A DNA stretch of 64,000 bases from Planctomycetota bacterium (GTDB lineage: Bacteria > Planctomycetota > JACOTG01), in contig JACOTG010000184.1 in NCBI GenBank assembly GCA_016178505.1, positions 1 to 64,000 of the forward strand, read 5' to 3'. Below, piece after piece: positions 9,087 to 16,752 of the stretch. Every line of letters begins with the position of its first letter. The stretch's first letter is position 1. Made by a program: the position numbers and the translations under genes. The notes beneath the pieces were generated by a model, which did not search any database, was not told the origin of the DNA, and saw only the letters and a program-made list of their open reading frames with translations.

Positions 9087-9816
9087 CGCGTCCGTTTGGT
9101 TGTCCGGATCCGGAGAGCGCACGATGCTCGGCAGTGGTGAGGTCGCGCCAGTGGCCTTCGGGGAGGCGACCGAGCGTGACGGGGCCGATCGCTTCGCGGT
9201 GGAGCGCGACCACTCGGCGGCCGAACGCTTCGAGCATGCGGCGCACTTGGCGGTTGCGGCCTTCGACGATCTCGATCGCGAGACATCGCGCGTCGAGGCG
9301 TCGCACGCGCGCGGGGAGCGTTCGCTGGCCCGCGATAATCACCCCCTTCGCGAGTCGTTCGACGTCGGCGGGCGTGACGGGTGCATCGACGTCCACTCGA
9401 TAGCGCTTCCATACCTTCGATCTCGGGTTCGTGAGGCGATCGCCGAGTTGCACGTCGTTCGTCAAGAGAAGCATCCCCGACGTGTCGAGGTCGAGGCGGC
9501 CGACGGGGAAGAGGTAACCAAGATCACTTGGAATGAGGTCGTACACCGTCCGGCGCGAGCGCTCGTCGCGTCGCGTCGTGACGATCCCCGCGGGCTTGTG
9601 GAGCACGATCGTTCGCGGCGCCGCTCGGCGGACGATCGCGCCGTCGACTTCGATCCGGGCGCGATCGGGATCGACCCAGACGTCGGGATCGGACGCCGTT
9701 CGGCCGTTCACGCGGACGCGACCGGAGCGCACGAGGCTCGCGGCCTCGGCTCGCGACGACACCCCCAGCTTCGAGAGGGCTCGTGCGAGAGATACCGTTC
9801 GCGGCGGACGGATCAC
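9076..9816 (-). CDS. RsuA/RluB-family 23S/16S rRNA pseudouridine synthase
   Basis: The 246-residue protein has an N-terminal S4 RNA-binding domain (about residues 8-55, SRAEAASLVRSGRVRVNG). The catalytic domain carries GRLDLDTSG at 106-114, with catalytic Asp at 109, and the family signature EGRNRQVRRM near 185. The enzyme isomerises a specific uridine in rRNA. The motif set places it in the RsuA/RluB/E/F family; which uridine it modifies cannot be decided here. The SirB1-like gene upstream on the same strand ends 46 bp before this start, so co-transcription is possible. Confidence 0.9.
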   Translation of the reverse strand: MIRPPRTVSLARALSKLGVSSRAEAASLVRSGRVRVNGRTASDPDVWVDPDRARIEVDGAIVRRAAPRTIVLHKPAGIVTTRRDERSRRTVYDLIPSDLGYLFPVGRLDLDTSGMLLLTNDVQLGDRLTNPRSKVWKRYRVDVDAPVTPADVERLAKGVIIAGQRTLPARVRRLDARCLAIEIVEGRNRQVRRMLEAFGRRVVALHREAIGPVTLGRLPEGHWRDLTTAEHRALSGSGQPNGRATS

Positions 9817-9861
9817 GTCGAAGTCACGCCGCGGATCGACGGGCGCTTGCGATCATCGGGA

Positions 9862-10704
9862 TCAATTCAGCCCGGCGTTGAGCGATCGCAGCTTGCGCAC
9901 GATCTCGCTCACGTCCGCGGCATCCTCGGCCTTCGGATGGAAGCGCAGATACCACTCGAGATCGCCGAGCGCGCGGGGTTGGTTCTGCAGGTGAAGGAAG
10001 ATCATGCCGCGATCGCGCACTTGCTCGACGCAGCCCGGGTCGATCGCGAGGATGGCCTCGACGACCCACAGCGCGCTGGTGAAGTCGCGAGAGCGTAGAT
10101 AGACGCCCTTCAAGTTGCCGAGCATGCGCGCGAGGATCTGCTTCTTCGGGCACGGTTCGAGAAACGATGCCTTGAACTCGGCGTTCGATCCGAGGATCTC
10201 ACGCACCTTGTTCGCACAAGCCTCGCGGCTGAGGATGCGCCCGGCGTTGAACGGATCACGAAACAAGACGCGCCCGTTCGTCGAGTGGCGGACGATGAAG
10301 TGGCCCGGCAGCCCGACGCCCAGGACGTCGAGACCGACGCGGCGCGCGACCTCCATGTAGACGCACGAGAGCGTGATCGGAATGCCAGCCTTTCGGTCGA
10401 GGACTTCGTTGAGGAACGAGTTGCGCGGGTCGTAGAAGTTCTGGCACTCGCCGTGAAATCCTTCCTTGAGGAAGAGCGTCCGGTGCAGCGCGGAAATGCG
10501 GCTGTCGTCCGATGCGTCGCCCGCCGCCTCCTCGCGAACGGCGGCAGCCAGCGCGTCGAGCTTCGCGACGTAGGCGTCCACGTCGAGCTTTGGATATTCG
10601 TGGCGCGCGAAGGTGAGTGCGGAGCGCACGACGTCGACTTGCGCATCGTCGCGACAGACCATCTCCGCGAAACTCGTCGCAGGATCGTTCGCACTCGAAC
10701 TCAT
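9862..10704 (-). CDS. SirB1-family transglutaminase-like protein
   Basis: The 280-residue protein matches the SirB1 family: a degenerate transglutaminase-like core containing NFYDPRNSFLNEVLDRKAGI, IPITLSCVYMEVARRVGL and GVGLPGHFIVRH, followed by a TPR-like helical tail with DPGCVEQVRDRGMIFLHLQN. The family has an unclear role and is widespread beside rRNA and translation genes. The ATG at 10704 follows a predicted promoter at 10809-10837. It precedes the pseudouridine synthase gene on the same strand. Confidence 0.85.
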   Translation of the reverse strand: MSSSANDPATSFAEMVCRDDAQVDVVRSALTFARHEYPKLDVDAYVAKLDALAAAVREEAAGDASDDSRISALHRTLFLKEGFHGECQNFYDPRNSFLNEVLDRKAGIPITLSCVYMEVARRVGLDVLGVGLPGHFIVRHSTNGRVLFRDPFNAGRILSREACANKVREILGSNAEFKASFLEPCPKKQILARMLGNLKGVYLRSRDFTSALWVVEAILAIDPGCVEQVRDRGMIFLHLQNQPRALGDLEWYLRFHPKAEDAADVSEIVRKLRSLNAGLN

Positions 10705-10808
10705 GTGCGTTTGAATAGAAATGAACGCGCCCTCATCGAGGCCACTGCAAGAGCGCTCGCGTCCTCCTGGATTTCGATCTCTCGGGCAAGCGCCGACAAC
10801 TGCCGACC

Positions 10809-10837
10809 CTTATACATCGCGCGATTGCCGCGGACAA
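10809..10837 (-). promoter_or_regulatory. Predicted promoter of the SirB1-family gene
   Basis: On the minus strand TTGTCC (10832-10837) and TATAAG (10809-10814) are separated by 17 bp. Transcription would start about 98 nt before the ATG at 10704. It lies back to back with the candidate promoter of the eboB-like gene. Confidence 0.45.
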
Positions 10838-10843
10838 GCCGAG

Positions 10844-10873
10844 TTGACAAGCTCGTCGTGGCATCGGTAGCTT
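10844..10873 (+). promoter_or_regulatory. Predicted promoter of the eboB-like operon
   Basis: A consensus TTGACA (10844-10849) is followed after 18 bp by a weak TAGCTT (10868-10873). The expected start point lies about 32 nt before the ATG at 10912. Confidence 0.4.
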
Positions 10874-10911
10874 GTGGACCCATTCAACCGGGCGCACGTC
10901 CGAGGAGTCGC

Positions 10912-11700
10912 ATGAAGATCTTCGATCCCCACGTCCACATGATCTCTCGCACGACCGACGACTACGAGAAGATGGCGCTCGCCGGCATCGAGGTGATCGT
11001 GGAGCCGGCGTTCTGGCTCGGCGAGCCGCGCAAGCACGCGGGCTCGTTCTTCGATTACTTCGACCACATCTCGCATTTCGAAGTGGAGCGCGCCGCGCAA
11101 TACGGCATCAAGCACTACGCGACGATCGCCGTGAACCCGCGCGAGGCGAACGACCGCAAGCTTTCCGAGGAGGTTCTCGCCGCGATGCCGAGGTGGCTCT
11201 CGAACAAGTGGGTCGTCGCCGTCGGCGAGATCGGATTCGATCGCATCACCCCGGAAGAGGAAGAAGCATTCCGCCGCCAAGTCGAGATGGCGTTCGAGCA
11301 CAAACTGCCCGTGCTCATCCACACGCCGCATCGCGACAAGCCGCGCGGCACGCAGCGGACGATCGATGTGCTCAAAGAAATGAAGGTCGACATGTCGAAG
11401 ATCCTCATCGACCACAACACCGAAGAAACGATCGAGATGTCGCGGAAGAGCGGCGCGTGGAGCGGGCACACGGTGTACCCGGTGACGAAGTTGTCGCCGG
11501 AACGCATGGCGAACATCCTCGGGAAGCATGGCATCGACAAGATGCTCGTGAACAGTGCCGCCGACTGGGGGCCGTCGGATCCGCTCAGCGTTCCGCGCGT
11601 CGTCGTCGAGCTTCGCAAGCGCGCATTTCCAGAGTCAGCCATTCAGCGGCTCGTGTGGCAGAACCCGTTCGAATTCTTCGCGCAGTCGGGACGGTTGTAA
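10912..11700 (+). CDS. TatD-like metal-dependent hydrolase, EboB type
   Basis: The 262-residue protein is a TIM-barrel amidohydrolase relative of TatD. Visible metal-site segments are DPHVH (H7, H9), VGEIGFD, LIHTPHRD, LIDHN and NSAADWG. The pattern FDPHVHMISRTTDDYEKM with EPAFWLGEPRKH is what I recall from EboB, the hydrolase of the ebo (eustigmatophyte/bacterial) cluster linked to export or processing of specialised metabolites. The other ebo genes (UbiA prenyltransferase, dehydroquinate synthase-like) are absent here. The ATG has GAGGAG 6 nt upstream. A CxxC mini-protein and a TPR gene follow within 10 nt each, so they probably form an operon. Confidence 0.82.
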   Translation: MKIFDPHVHMISRTTDDYEKMALAGIEVIVEPAFWLGEPRKHAGSFFDYFDHISHFEVERAAQYGIKHYATIAVNPREANDRKLSEEVLAAMPRWLSNKWVVAVGEIGFDRITPEEEEAFRRQVEMAFEHKLPVLIHTPHRDKPRGTQRTIDVLKEMKVDMSKILIDHNTEETIEMSRKSGAWSGHTVYPVTKLSPERMANILGKHGIDKMLVNSAADWGPSDPLSVPRVVVELRKRAFPESAIQRLVWQNPFEFFAQSGRL

Positions 11701-11702
11701 CC

Positions 11703-11900
11703 ATGCACATGCGCATCGAGGTTCGCGACGCGAAAACTCCCGGCGAGTGTGCCATCGCATTCTGTCGCAATGCGGGAACGCTGGAGTTTCGATTCAGCGG
11801 CGACGGCTTCCCGAAAGAGCGGGTGATCCATTCGTGTCCGTCGTGCCGCTCGACGATCCTACTCCGAGCATTTCAGGAGCCGGTGACGGCGAATCGGTGA
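11703..11900 (+). CDS. Small CxxC protein, possible zinc ribbon half
   Basis: This 65-residue frame starts 2 nt after the eboB-like stop and ends 7 nt before the TPR gene, so it fills the operon gap exactly. It contains one HSCPSCRS motif that could bind half a zinc site, plus two further cysteines (AIAFCRN, PGECAI). It is compact and beta-rich in outlook. No family is recognised. Support is the tight operon spacing and its composition; there is no strong ribosome-binding site, so translation is probably coupled. Start could also be ATG 11709. Confidence 0.55.
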   Translation: MHMRIEVRDAKTPGECAIAFCRNAGTLEFRFSGDGFPKERVIHSCPSCRSTILLRAFQEPVTANR

Positions 11901-11907
11901 GGAGAGC

Positions 11908-12390
11908 ATGCCCGGCGAGAAAGAGTTGGAGGCCCGCGAGGTGTTTCGTCGTGCCTATCGCTGCCAAACGGAAGGCCGGTTGAAGGAAGCCGAAGACCTC
12001 TACCTCAAGTCGATCGCGATCCATCCGACCGCCGAGGCGTACACGTTCCTCGGCTGGACGTACTCGTTCATGCGTCGCCTCGACGACGCGATTGCGCAGT
12101 GCAAGAAGGCGATCGAGACGGACCCGGAGTTTGGCAACCCGTATAACGACATCGGCGCATACCTGATCGAGCAGGGGCGGCCCGATGAAGCGATTCCTTG
12201 GTTGAAGAAGGCGCTCCTCGCTCGTCGCTACGAGTGCTACTTCTACGCGCACTACAATCTCGGCCGCGTCTACGAGTGGCGGGGTCAGACCCGCGACGCG
12301 ATGCATCAGTACGCCGCGGCGCTCGAGAAGAACGAGAATTACGATCTCGCTCGAAAGGCGCTTCGCAAACTGCAGAACTCGCTGAATTAG
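11908..12390 (+). CDS. TPR-repeat protein
   Basis: The 160-residue protein consists of about four tetratricopeptide repeats, for example AEAYTFLGWTYSFMRRLDDA, NPYNDIGAYLIEQGRPDEAI and AHYNLGRVYEWRGQTRDAM. It has no signal peptide or membrane segment, so it should be a cytoplasmic protein-interaction scaffold. A GAGGAGAG ribosome-binding site precedes the ATG. It is the third gene of the likely operon headed by the EboB-like hydrolase, but its partner is unknown. Confidence 0.88.
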   Translation: MPGEKELEAREVFRRAYRCQTEGRLKEAEDLYLKSIAIHPTAEAYTFLGWTYSFMRRLDDAIAQCKKAIETDPEFGNPYNDIGAYLIEQGRPDEAIPWLKKALLARRYECYFYAHYNLGRVYEWRGQTRDAMHQYAAALEKNENYDLARKALRKLQNSLN

Positions 12391-12481
12391 ATTTTTCGTC
12401 GCGAGTTGTAGGGCGAATCGTCGCCGGCGGTCGAGCGCCGAGGATTCCGATCGAGGGTTCGAATTCGGAGGAGAAGGGAAA

Positions 12482-13255
12482 ATGCGAAACGGGTTTTGGC
12501 TCGTCGTTCCTCTGTTGGTGGGCGCCATCGGATGCACATCGGCCCGGTACCAAGAGTCCGGCGCTCCTCCGAAGTCGGGGCACGTCGATCTCCAGAAGGC
12601 CGAGAAGAAGCCGGGTCCGATCTCGGACCTCAGCTATCCGGAGTCGTTCGACCGCGGCATCGCGCGATTCGTTTCGATGGGCATGAACACGGTCGAGGGG
12701 ATGGGGCGCGACATGGACCACGACGGGCTCGTCTGCGGTGTGCTTCCGTCGGTTGCCAACCTTCTCACCGAGGGGATCGTCGGCGATCTCTTCATCGACG
12801 GTCTCGGCGGCGCGTTCCTCTATCTGTCCGGCAGCGACGAGGTGGCGCGACAGGCGCGGCTCAAGGCGGCTCATCAGGCCCTGCGCGCGCACCTGAGCTT
12901 CGTCCCCGGGCCCGAGGGAAGCGCGAACATCGTCGAGACCGAAAAGGGCTATGACCTCGCCGAGCAGAAGTTCGTCGGGCAGATCTATCCGGTGAACTTC
13001 GACCAGTCGCTGGGCTCACTGGTCGGCATGCCGTTCGGCATCGTTCGCCAGATCGGGCGCAACTTCGACGACAACGGCTTCGTCGTCGGCATCGTCGAGC
13101 TGATTCCCAACACGTTCGTCTCGATCGTCGGCGAGATCGGCGGCGGGCTCGGCAAGTTCGGTACGCTGATCGTCGGCCAAGGCGAGGCCGCCGAGTCGAT
13201 CGACCGCTGGCAGCGCAACCTCGAGTCGAACAACAAGCTGATCACGGGACACTGA
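12482..13255 (+). CDS. Lipoprotein of unknown function
   Basis: The 257-residue protein starts with a lipoprotein signal peptide ending in GAIGC (acylated Cys at about 18). The mature part has no family I recognise. It contains several glycine-rich hydrophobic stretches (GIVGDLFIDGLGGAFLYLSG, VGEIGGGLGKFGTLIVG) and two similar segments, NTVEGMGRDMDHDGLVCGVL and GIVRQIGRNFDDNGFVVGIV, that look like an internal duplication of a 'D-x-D-G-x-V-x-G' unit. The ATG has GGAGGAGAAGGG upstream. The DinB-family gene starts 1 nt after its stop. Confidence 0.8.
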   Translation: MRNGFWLVVPLLVGAIGCTSARYQESGAPPKSGHVDLQKAEKKPGPISDLSYPESFDRGIARFVSMGMNTVEGMGRDMDHDGLVCGVLPSVANLLTEGIVGDLFIDGLGGAFLYLSGSDEVARQARLKAAHQALRAHLSFVPGPEGSANIVETEKGYDLAEQKFVGQIYPVNFDQSLGSLVGMPFGIVRQIGRNFDDNGFVVGIVELIPNTFVSIVGEIGGGLGKFGTLIVGQGEAAESIDRWQRNLESNNKLITGH

Positions 13256-13256
13256 G

Positions 13257-13733
13257 ATGTCGAAGGACGAACGGAAGAAGCTGATCGCGCAGTACGCGGC
13301 GGGATTCGACGAGGTGCGATCGGCGCTCGAGGGGTTCCCACCGTCGAAGCTCGGCGCTCATCCGATCCCGGGGAAGTGGAGTGCGCAAGACATCGTGCAC
13401 CACCTTGCCGACAGCGAGATGACGAGTGCGATTCGTCTGCGGCGCCTGCTCGTCGAGGACAAGCCGGTGATTCACGGTTACGACCAGGACGCGTTCGCCG
13501 CGAAGCTCCACTACGGGGAACGCGAGATCGGGCCGTCGCTCGATGCGCTTCGAGCCGCGCGCGCGACGACGGTGCAGCTCCTCGAGCGGATGACCGAAGC
13601 GGACTGGTCGCGCGAGGGCACCCACAGCGAGTCCGGGCGCTATACCGCGGAGGACTGGCTTCGCATCTACGCGGCCCACGCGCACAACCACGCTGCGCAA
13701 ATCCGTCGCCTCCGCGACCACCTAGCCGACTGA
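13257..13733 (+). CDS. DinB-superfamily protein
   Basis: The 158-residue protein has the four-helix DinB/YfiT-like fold pattern. The three metal-site histidine positions are visible in IVHHLADSE (H48/H49) and HAHNHAAQI near the C-terminus. Members are metal-dependent enzymes or thiol transferases of mostly unknown substrate. It is separated from the upstream lipoprotein by one base, so translation is probably coupled. Its stop codon (13731-13733) lies 2 bp before the left arm of the inverted-repeat element. Confidence 0.85.
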   Translation: MSKDERKKLIAQYAAGFDEVRSALEGFPPSKLGAHPIPGKWSAQDIVHHLADSEMTSAIRLRRLLVEDKPVIHGYDQDAFAAKLHYGEREIGPSLDALRAARATTVQLLERMTEADWSREGTHSESGRYTAEDWLRIYAAHAHNHAAQIRRLRDHLAD

Positions 13734-13735
13734 TC

Positions 13736-13941
13736 TGACGCATACGGAGCCTGGAACATTTTTCCCAGTTACGGAATCGGTTCGGCGGCCGTGGCGCGTT
13801 CAAGACGAATTCCCCGATCGGGAGGATCGACGGGGGACGCGCCAATGCGGAGCGACAACGACCGTCTCCCGAACGCCCGCGGCCGGCGCGTACGGAGCTG
13901 GACGCTAAGTGAAAAAAATGATCCAGGCTCCGTATGCGTCA
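13736..13941. mobile_element. MITE-like element with 36-bp terminal inverted repeats
   Basis: The 206-bp segment is bounded by inverted arms at 13736-13771 and 13906-13941. The outer 20 bp are identical (TGACGCATACGGAGCCTGGA), and 32 of 36 positions match overall. The interior has no ORF of coding character. A further partial copy of the core, TACGGAGCTGGA, lies near 13891-13902. This looks like a non-autonomous inverted-repeat element or a REP-type doublet. No transposase is in the window. The final TCA of the right arm is the complement of the moaE stop codon. Confidence 0.65.
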
Positions 13942-14358
13942 GTTGTCGACCCAGGCGGAGCCGTCGGCGTAGCGCTCGTGTTTCCAAATGGGGACCGTGG
14001 TTTTCAATGTGTCGATTGCGAAGCGGCAGGCTTCGAAGGCGTCGGCGCGATGCGCGCTCGTCACGATTACGAGGACGCTGGCTTCGCCGATTTCGAGCGC
14101 GCCCACTCGATGGATGATCGCGAGACCGAGGAGCGGCCAGCTCTTCGCTGCCTCGTCGGCAATCTTCTTCATTTCGGTGAGCGCCATCTCGCGGTACGCC
14201 TCGTAGCGGATCGCGACGACCGACTTTCCGCGCGCGTGGTCGCGAACGACTCCGAGGAACGATGCGATCGCGCCGGCCGCGGGATCGGCGAGCTTGGCCG
14301 TCCACGCCGCGGCGTCGATCGGCGCGTCCACGATCTCGAGAATCGTTTTCGCGCTCAC
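13939..14358 (-). CDS. moaE: MoaE, molybdopterin synthase large subunit
   Basis: The 139-residue protein carries the MoaE signatures: GAIASFLGVVRDH, YEAYREMALTEM, HRVGALEIGEASVLV, SAHRADAF and the catalytic-lysine segment TTVPIWKHE. With MoaD it converts precursor Z (cPMP) to molybdopterin. It starts with GTG overlapping the moaD stop (GTGA, 14358-14355), so the two are translationally coupled. Its TGA stop lies inside the right arm of the inverted-repeat element. Confidence 0.94.
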   Translation of the reverse strand: MSAKTILEIVDAPIDAAAWTAKLADPAAGAIASFLGVVRDHARGKSVVAIRYEAYREMALTEMKKIADEAAKSWPLLGLAIIHRVGALEIGEASVLVIVTSAHRADAFEACRFAIDTLKTTVPIWKHERYADGSAWVDN

Positions 14359-14606
14359 GCGAGGCCTCCCGCGACGGGCGGAATGAACGCGACCTCGTCG
14401 CCGTCTCGGAGCATCGTCGCCGGCGGCTGGTACGTCTGGTTGATCGCGTAGAGCGTCGTCCGCCGCGGGAGCTTTTCGTACGCGGTGCCGGCGAAGAGTC
14501 GATCGAAGACTTGGGCTGCGGTCGTTCCGTCGGCGAGATCCAACTCGACCTCGCCGCGACCGAGCGCTTCCCGATACATCGCGAACAAGCGAACCCGAAT
14601 CTTCAT
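14355..14606 (-). CDS. moaD: MoaD, molybdopterin synthase sulfur carrier, atypical C-terminus
   Basis: The 83-residue beta-grasp protein matches MoaD (RVRLFAMYREALGRGE, ATMLRDGDEVAFIPPVAGG). In active MoaD the chain ends in Gly-Gly, which MoeB adenylates and which then becomes a thiocarboxylate. Here two more codons follow, giving GGLA before the TGA. The reading GGA GGC CTC GCG TGA is unambiguous at 14355-14369. Either the tail is trimmed, as for CysO and QbsE by JAMM proteases, or the protein is not active as encoded. It sits between moeB and moaE. Confidence 0.9.
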   Translation of the reverse strand: MKIRVRLFAMYREALGRGEVELDLADGTTAAQVFDRLFAGTAYEKLPRRTTLYAINQTYQPPATMLRDGDEVAFIPPVAGGLA

Positions 14607-14662
14607 GCTTTCTCTCGCGCCCGAAACAGCGGGCCTCGGACGTCTCGCCGGCTCCGATCAGC

Positions 14663-15796
14663 TCAGTATCTGGGCACCGAAGGATCGACTTCCCACGACC
14701 AGCGCTGGATGCCGCCGTTCAAGTTGCGCACGTTCGCGAAGCCAGCCTCGCGCAAGAAGCCGGCGGCTTCCGCGCTGCGCATTCCGCGGTGGCAGTAGAC
14801 CACGATCTCAGCCTGGCGCAGCGGCATGAGCTCGCGCATGCGCATCGGAAGCTCCCCGAGCGGCACGAGAATCGACCCTTCGATGCGGCAGATCTCCCAC
14901 TCCTCGGGCTCGCGAACGTCGATGAAGACCGCGCCGGCTTTCTTTCGGTCGGCAGCGGCCTTCGGCGACAGCTCCTCGATCGCCGTGCGCGCCGCATCGC
15001 CGGACGCGCACGCCTCGACGTAGTCCTCCTCGATCGGAATCGTGGGAGACTCGCCGCACGCGGGGCACGCCGGGTTCTTCGGGATCGTCACCTCGCGAAA
15101 GCGCATGCGAAGCGCATCGTAGAGGAGCATGCGCCCCGTGAGAAGATCGCCGGCACCGGTGACGAGCTTGATCGCCTCGGTCGCTTGCAGCGCGCCGACG
15201 ACGCCCGGCAGGACCCCGAGTACGCCCGCCTCGCCGCAGTCGGGCACGAGGCCGCGCTCGGGCGACTCGGTGAACAGGCAGCGGTAACACGGATCCGCCG
15301 GCGGTCGAAAGACCGCGACCTGTCCCTCGAACTTGAAGACGCTGCCGAACACGTTCGGTTTGCCGAGCATCACGCAGACGTCGTTCACGAGATAGCGCGT
15401 CGGGAAGTTGTCGGATCCGTCGACGACGACGTCGTAGCTCGAAAGGATCGGCACCGAGTTCGTCGGGCCGAGTCGCACGGGATGCTCGACGACGTCGAGG
15501 CTCCCGTCGATGGCTCGAAGGCGCGCGGCAGCGACGCTGACTTTCGATTTGCCTTCGTCCGCGGCGGTGAAGAGAACTTGCCGGTGGAGGTTCGAGACGT
15601 CGACGACGTCCGCGTCGATGAGGCCGAGCGTGCCGACGCCGGACGCCGCGAGGTACAGCGCCGCGGGCGAGCCGAGCCCGCCGAGCCCGACGATCGCGAT
15701 CCGCGCGGCGGCGAGCTTCTCCTGGCCGTCGACGCCGATCTCTGCAAGCTTGAGATGCCGTGCGAATCGGCGAATTTGATCATGCGACAGCGTCAT
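14663..15796 (-). CDS. moeB: MoeB/MoeZ-type adenylyltransferase with rhodanese domain
   Basis: The 377-residue enzyme has an N-terminal ThiF/MoeB E1-like domain with the nucleotide loop GLGGLG (37-42), the catalytic cysteine in CGEAGVLG (C187) and zinc cysteines CYRC (170, 173) and CPAC (244, 247). A C-terminal rhodanese domain (about 270-377) carries the active-site loop CHRGMRS (C335). This architecture activates MoaD by adenylation and then supplies sulfur to form the thiocarboxylate. Its first codons overlap the stop of the FAD oxidoreductase (4-nt ATGA), so the two are coupled. MoaD follows 57 bp downstream. Confidence 0.93.
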   Translation of the reverse strand: MTLSHDQIRRFARHLKLAEIGVDGQEKLAAARIAIVGLGGLGSPAALYLAASGVGTLGLIDADVVDVSNLHRQVLFTAADEGKSKVSVAAARLRAIDGSLDVVEHPVRLGPTNSVPILSSYDVVVDGSDNFPTRYLVNDVCVMLGKPNVFGSVFKFEGQVAVFRPPADPCYRCLFTESPERGLVPDCGEAGVLGVLPGVVGALQATEAIKLVTGAGDLLTGRMLLYDALRMRFREVTIPKNPACPACGESPTIPIEEDYVEACASGDAARTAIEELSPKAAADRKKAGAVFIDVREPEEWEICRIEGSILVPLGELPMRMRELMPLRQAEIVVYCHRGMRSAEAAGFLREAGFANVRNLNGGIQRWSWEVDPSVPRY

Positions 15797-16680
15797 GAAA
15801 CGACGAGCCTCCGCGGCGACAGATGTCCGAGAGTCGTCGGCCCGATTCCGAGGATCGCGCGCGCGACGTCGCGTCCCGCGGTCGCCCCCGCGTCGAGGTC
15901 GGACGCCGAGAATCCTACCGCGGCGACGACGCGAGGGTTACCGGGCATCGGGCCGACGAGCGGCAACCCGTCGCAGGTCGCGGCGACGATCGCGGGCCAC
16001 GTGCGCTCGACACGGGCCGTCGCGAGATCCGGACACGCCTCCGCGAACGCGCGTCGCAGCGCGCCTTCGCCGCGCGCGTCGAGGGGCGCGCGATCGATCG
16101 AGTCGAGTTCGAGCGGCGTCCACCGAATCGCACCGAAGACGAAGCGCCCGCCGGGACCCGGCCCGAAGAAGAGGCGCCCGTCGTCGCGCGAGCCCGCGCG
16201 CACCTCGCGATGCATCGGCTCGGTGGCGAGCATCGCCGCCGGAAACGCGGCGACGCTCTCGCGGAACCCATCGTGAACGAACGCTGCCCAGGCGTTCACG
16301 GCGACGATCACGATCTCCGCGGCGACGTCGCCCGCCGTCGTGACCACGCGCATCGGGCCCTCGGGTGTCGACTCGATTCGCCGCACGGTGGTTTCTTCGT
16401 GGATCTCGCAGCCGGCGGCCTCGGCGCGTGCGGCGATCCCCTCGACCGTTGCCATGGGATCGCGAGCGCCGATCGACGCGTCGCCTGTCGCGCCCGTCGC
16501 GAGGCGATCGCGCTCGAGGAGCAACGCCCGCGTGTTCCGAGCGGCGAGTTCATCGAGCGCGCTGACTCCCGTGATGCCGCCGCCGATGACGCAGACGTCG
16601 ACGCGCGTCGGCAGCGGAAGGCGACGATGTGACGGCGATGGCAGCCGACCGTCGAACCAGGGTGGTCGCGAGTGAGTCAT
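15793..16680 (-). CDS. Short DAO-family FAD-dependent oxidoreductase
   Basis: The 295-residue protein has an N-terminal FAD-binding Rossmann motif (VCVIGGGITGVSALDELA, about 28-46) followed by GATGDASIG, and a C-terminal FAD segment including GLPLVGPMPGNPRVVAAVGF. This matches the DAO family (glycine oxidase, ThiO and similar). It is clearly shorter than the usual 360-400 residues. Only about 12 residues separate the GATG motif from the 'DPMATVEGIAARAEAAG' helix, where relatives have roughly a hundred more. Either it is a compact variant or it carries an in-frame deletion. It heads the moeB-moaD-moaE operon, so a link to sulfur-carrier or cofactor synthesis is inferred. Confidence 0.8.
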   Translation of the reverse strand: MTHSRPPWFDGRLPSPSHRRLPLPTRVDVCVIGGGITGVSALDELAARNTRALLLERDRLATGATGDASIGARDPMATVEGIAARAEAAGCEIHEETTVRRIESTPEGPMRVVTTAGDVAAEIVIVAVNAWAAFVHDGFRESVAAFPAAMLATEPMHREVRAGSRDDGRLFFGPGPGGRFVFGAIRWTPLELDSIDRAPLDARGEGALRRAFAEACPDLATARVERTWPAIVAATCDGLPLVGPMPGNPRVVAAVGFSASDLDAGATAGRDVARAILGIGPTTLGHLSPRRLVVS

Positions 16681-16703
16681 CGTCGAGTTCCCGGAGCAGC
16701 GCA

Positions 16704-16731
16704 GCGGAACGCCTCGAAGGAAGCGTTCCGC
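16704..16731. repeat. Perfect 9-bp inverted repeat (hairpin) between iscA and the oxidoreductase
   Basis: GCGGAACGC (16704-16712) and GCGTTCCGC (16723-16731) are exact inverted copies around a 10-nt loop. There is no T-tract on either side, so it is not a canonical terminator. It may separate iscA transcription from the downstream operon or act as a processing site. Confidence 0.45.
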
Positions 16732-16752
16732 CGCAGGTGATCGAACGGTTTG

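Noticed and set aside
10872-11900. 342-codon plus-strand frame overlapping the EboB-like gene
   Set aside because: Upstream of 11703 it is an out-of-frame shadow of the hydrolase gene. Only the last 65 codons are kept as a possible gene.
12281-12292. GGGGTCAGACCC inside the TPR gene
   Set aside because: It resembles the REP-like palindrome but lacks the last C, lies inside a conserved TPR codon run (EWRGQTRDAM) and has no companion unit nearby; treated as chance.
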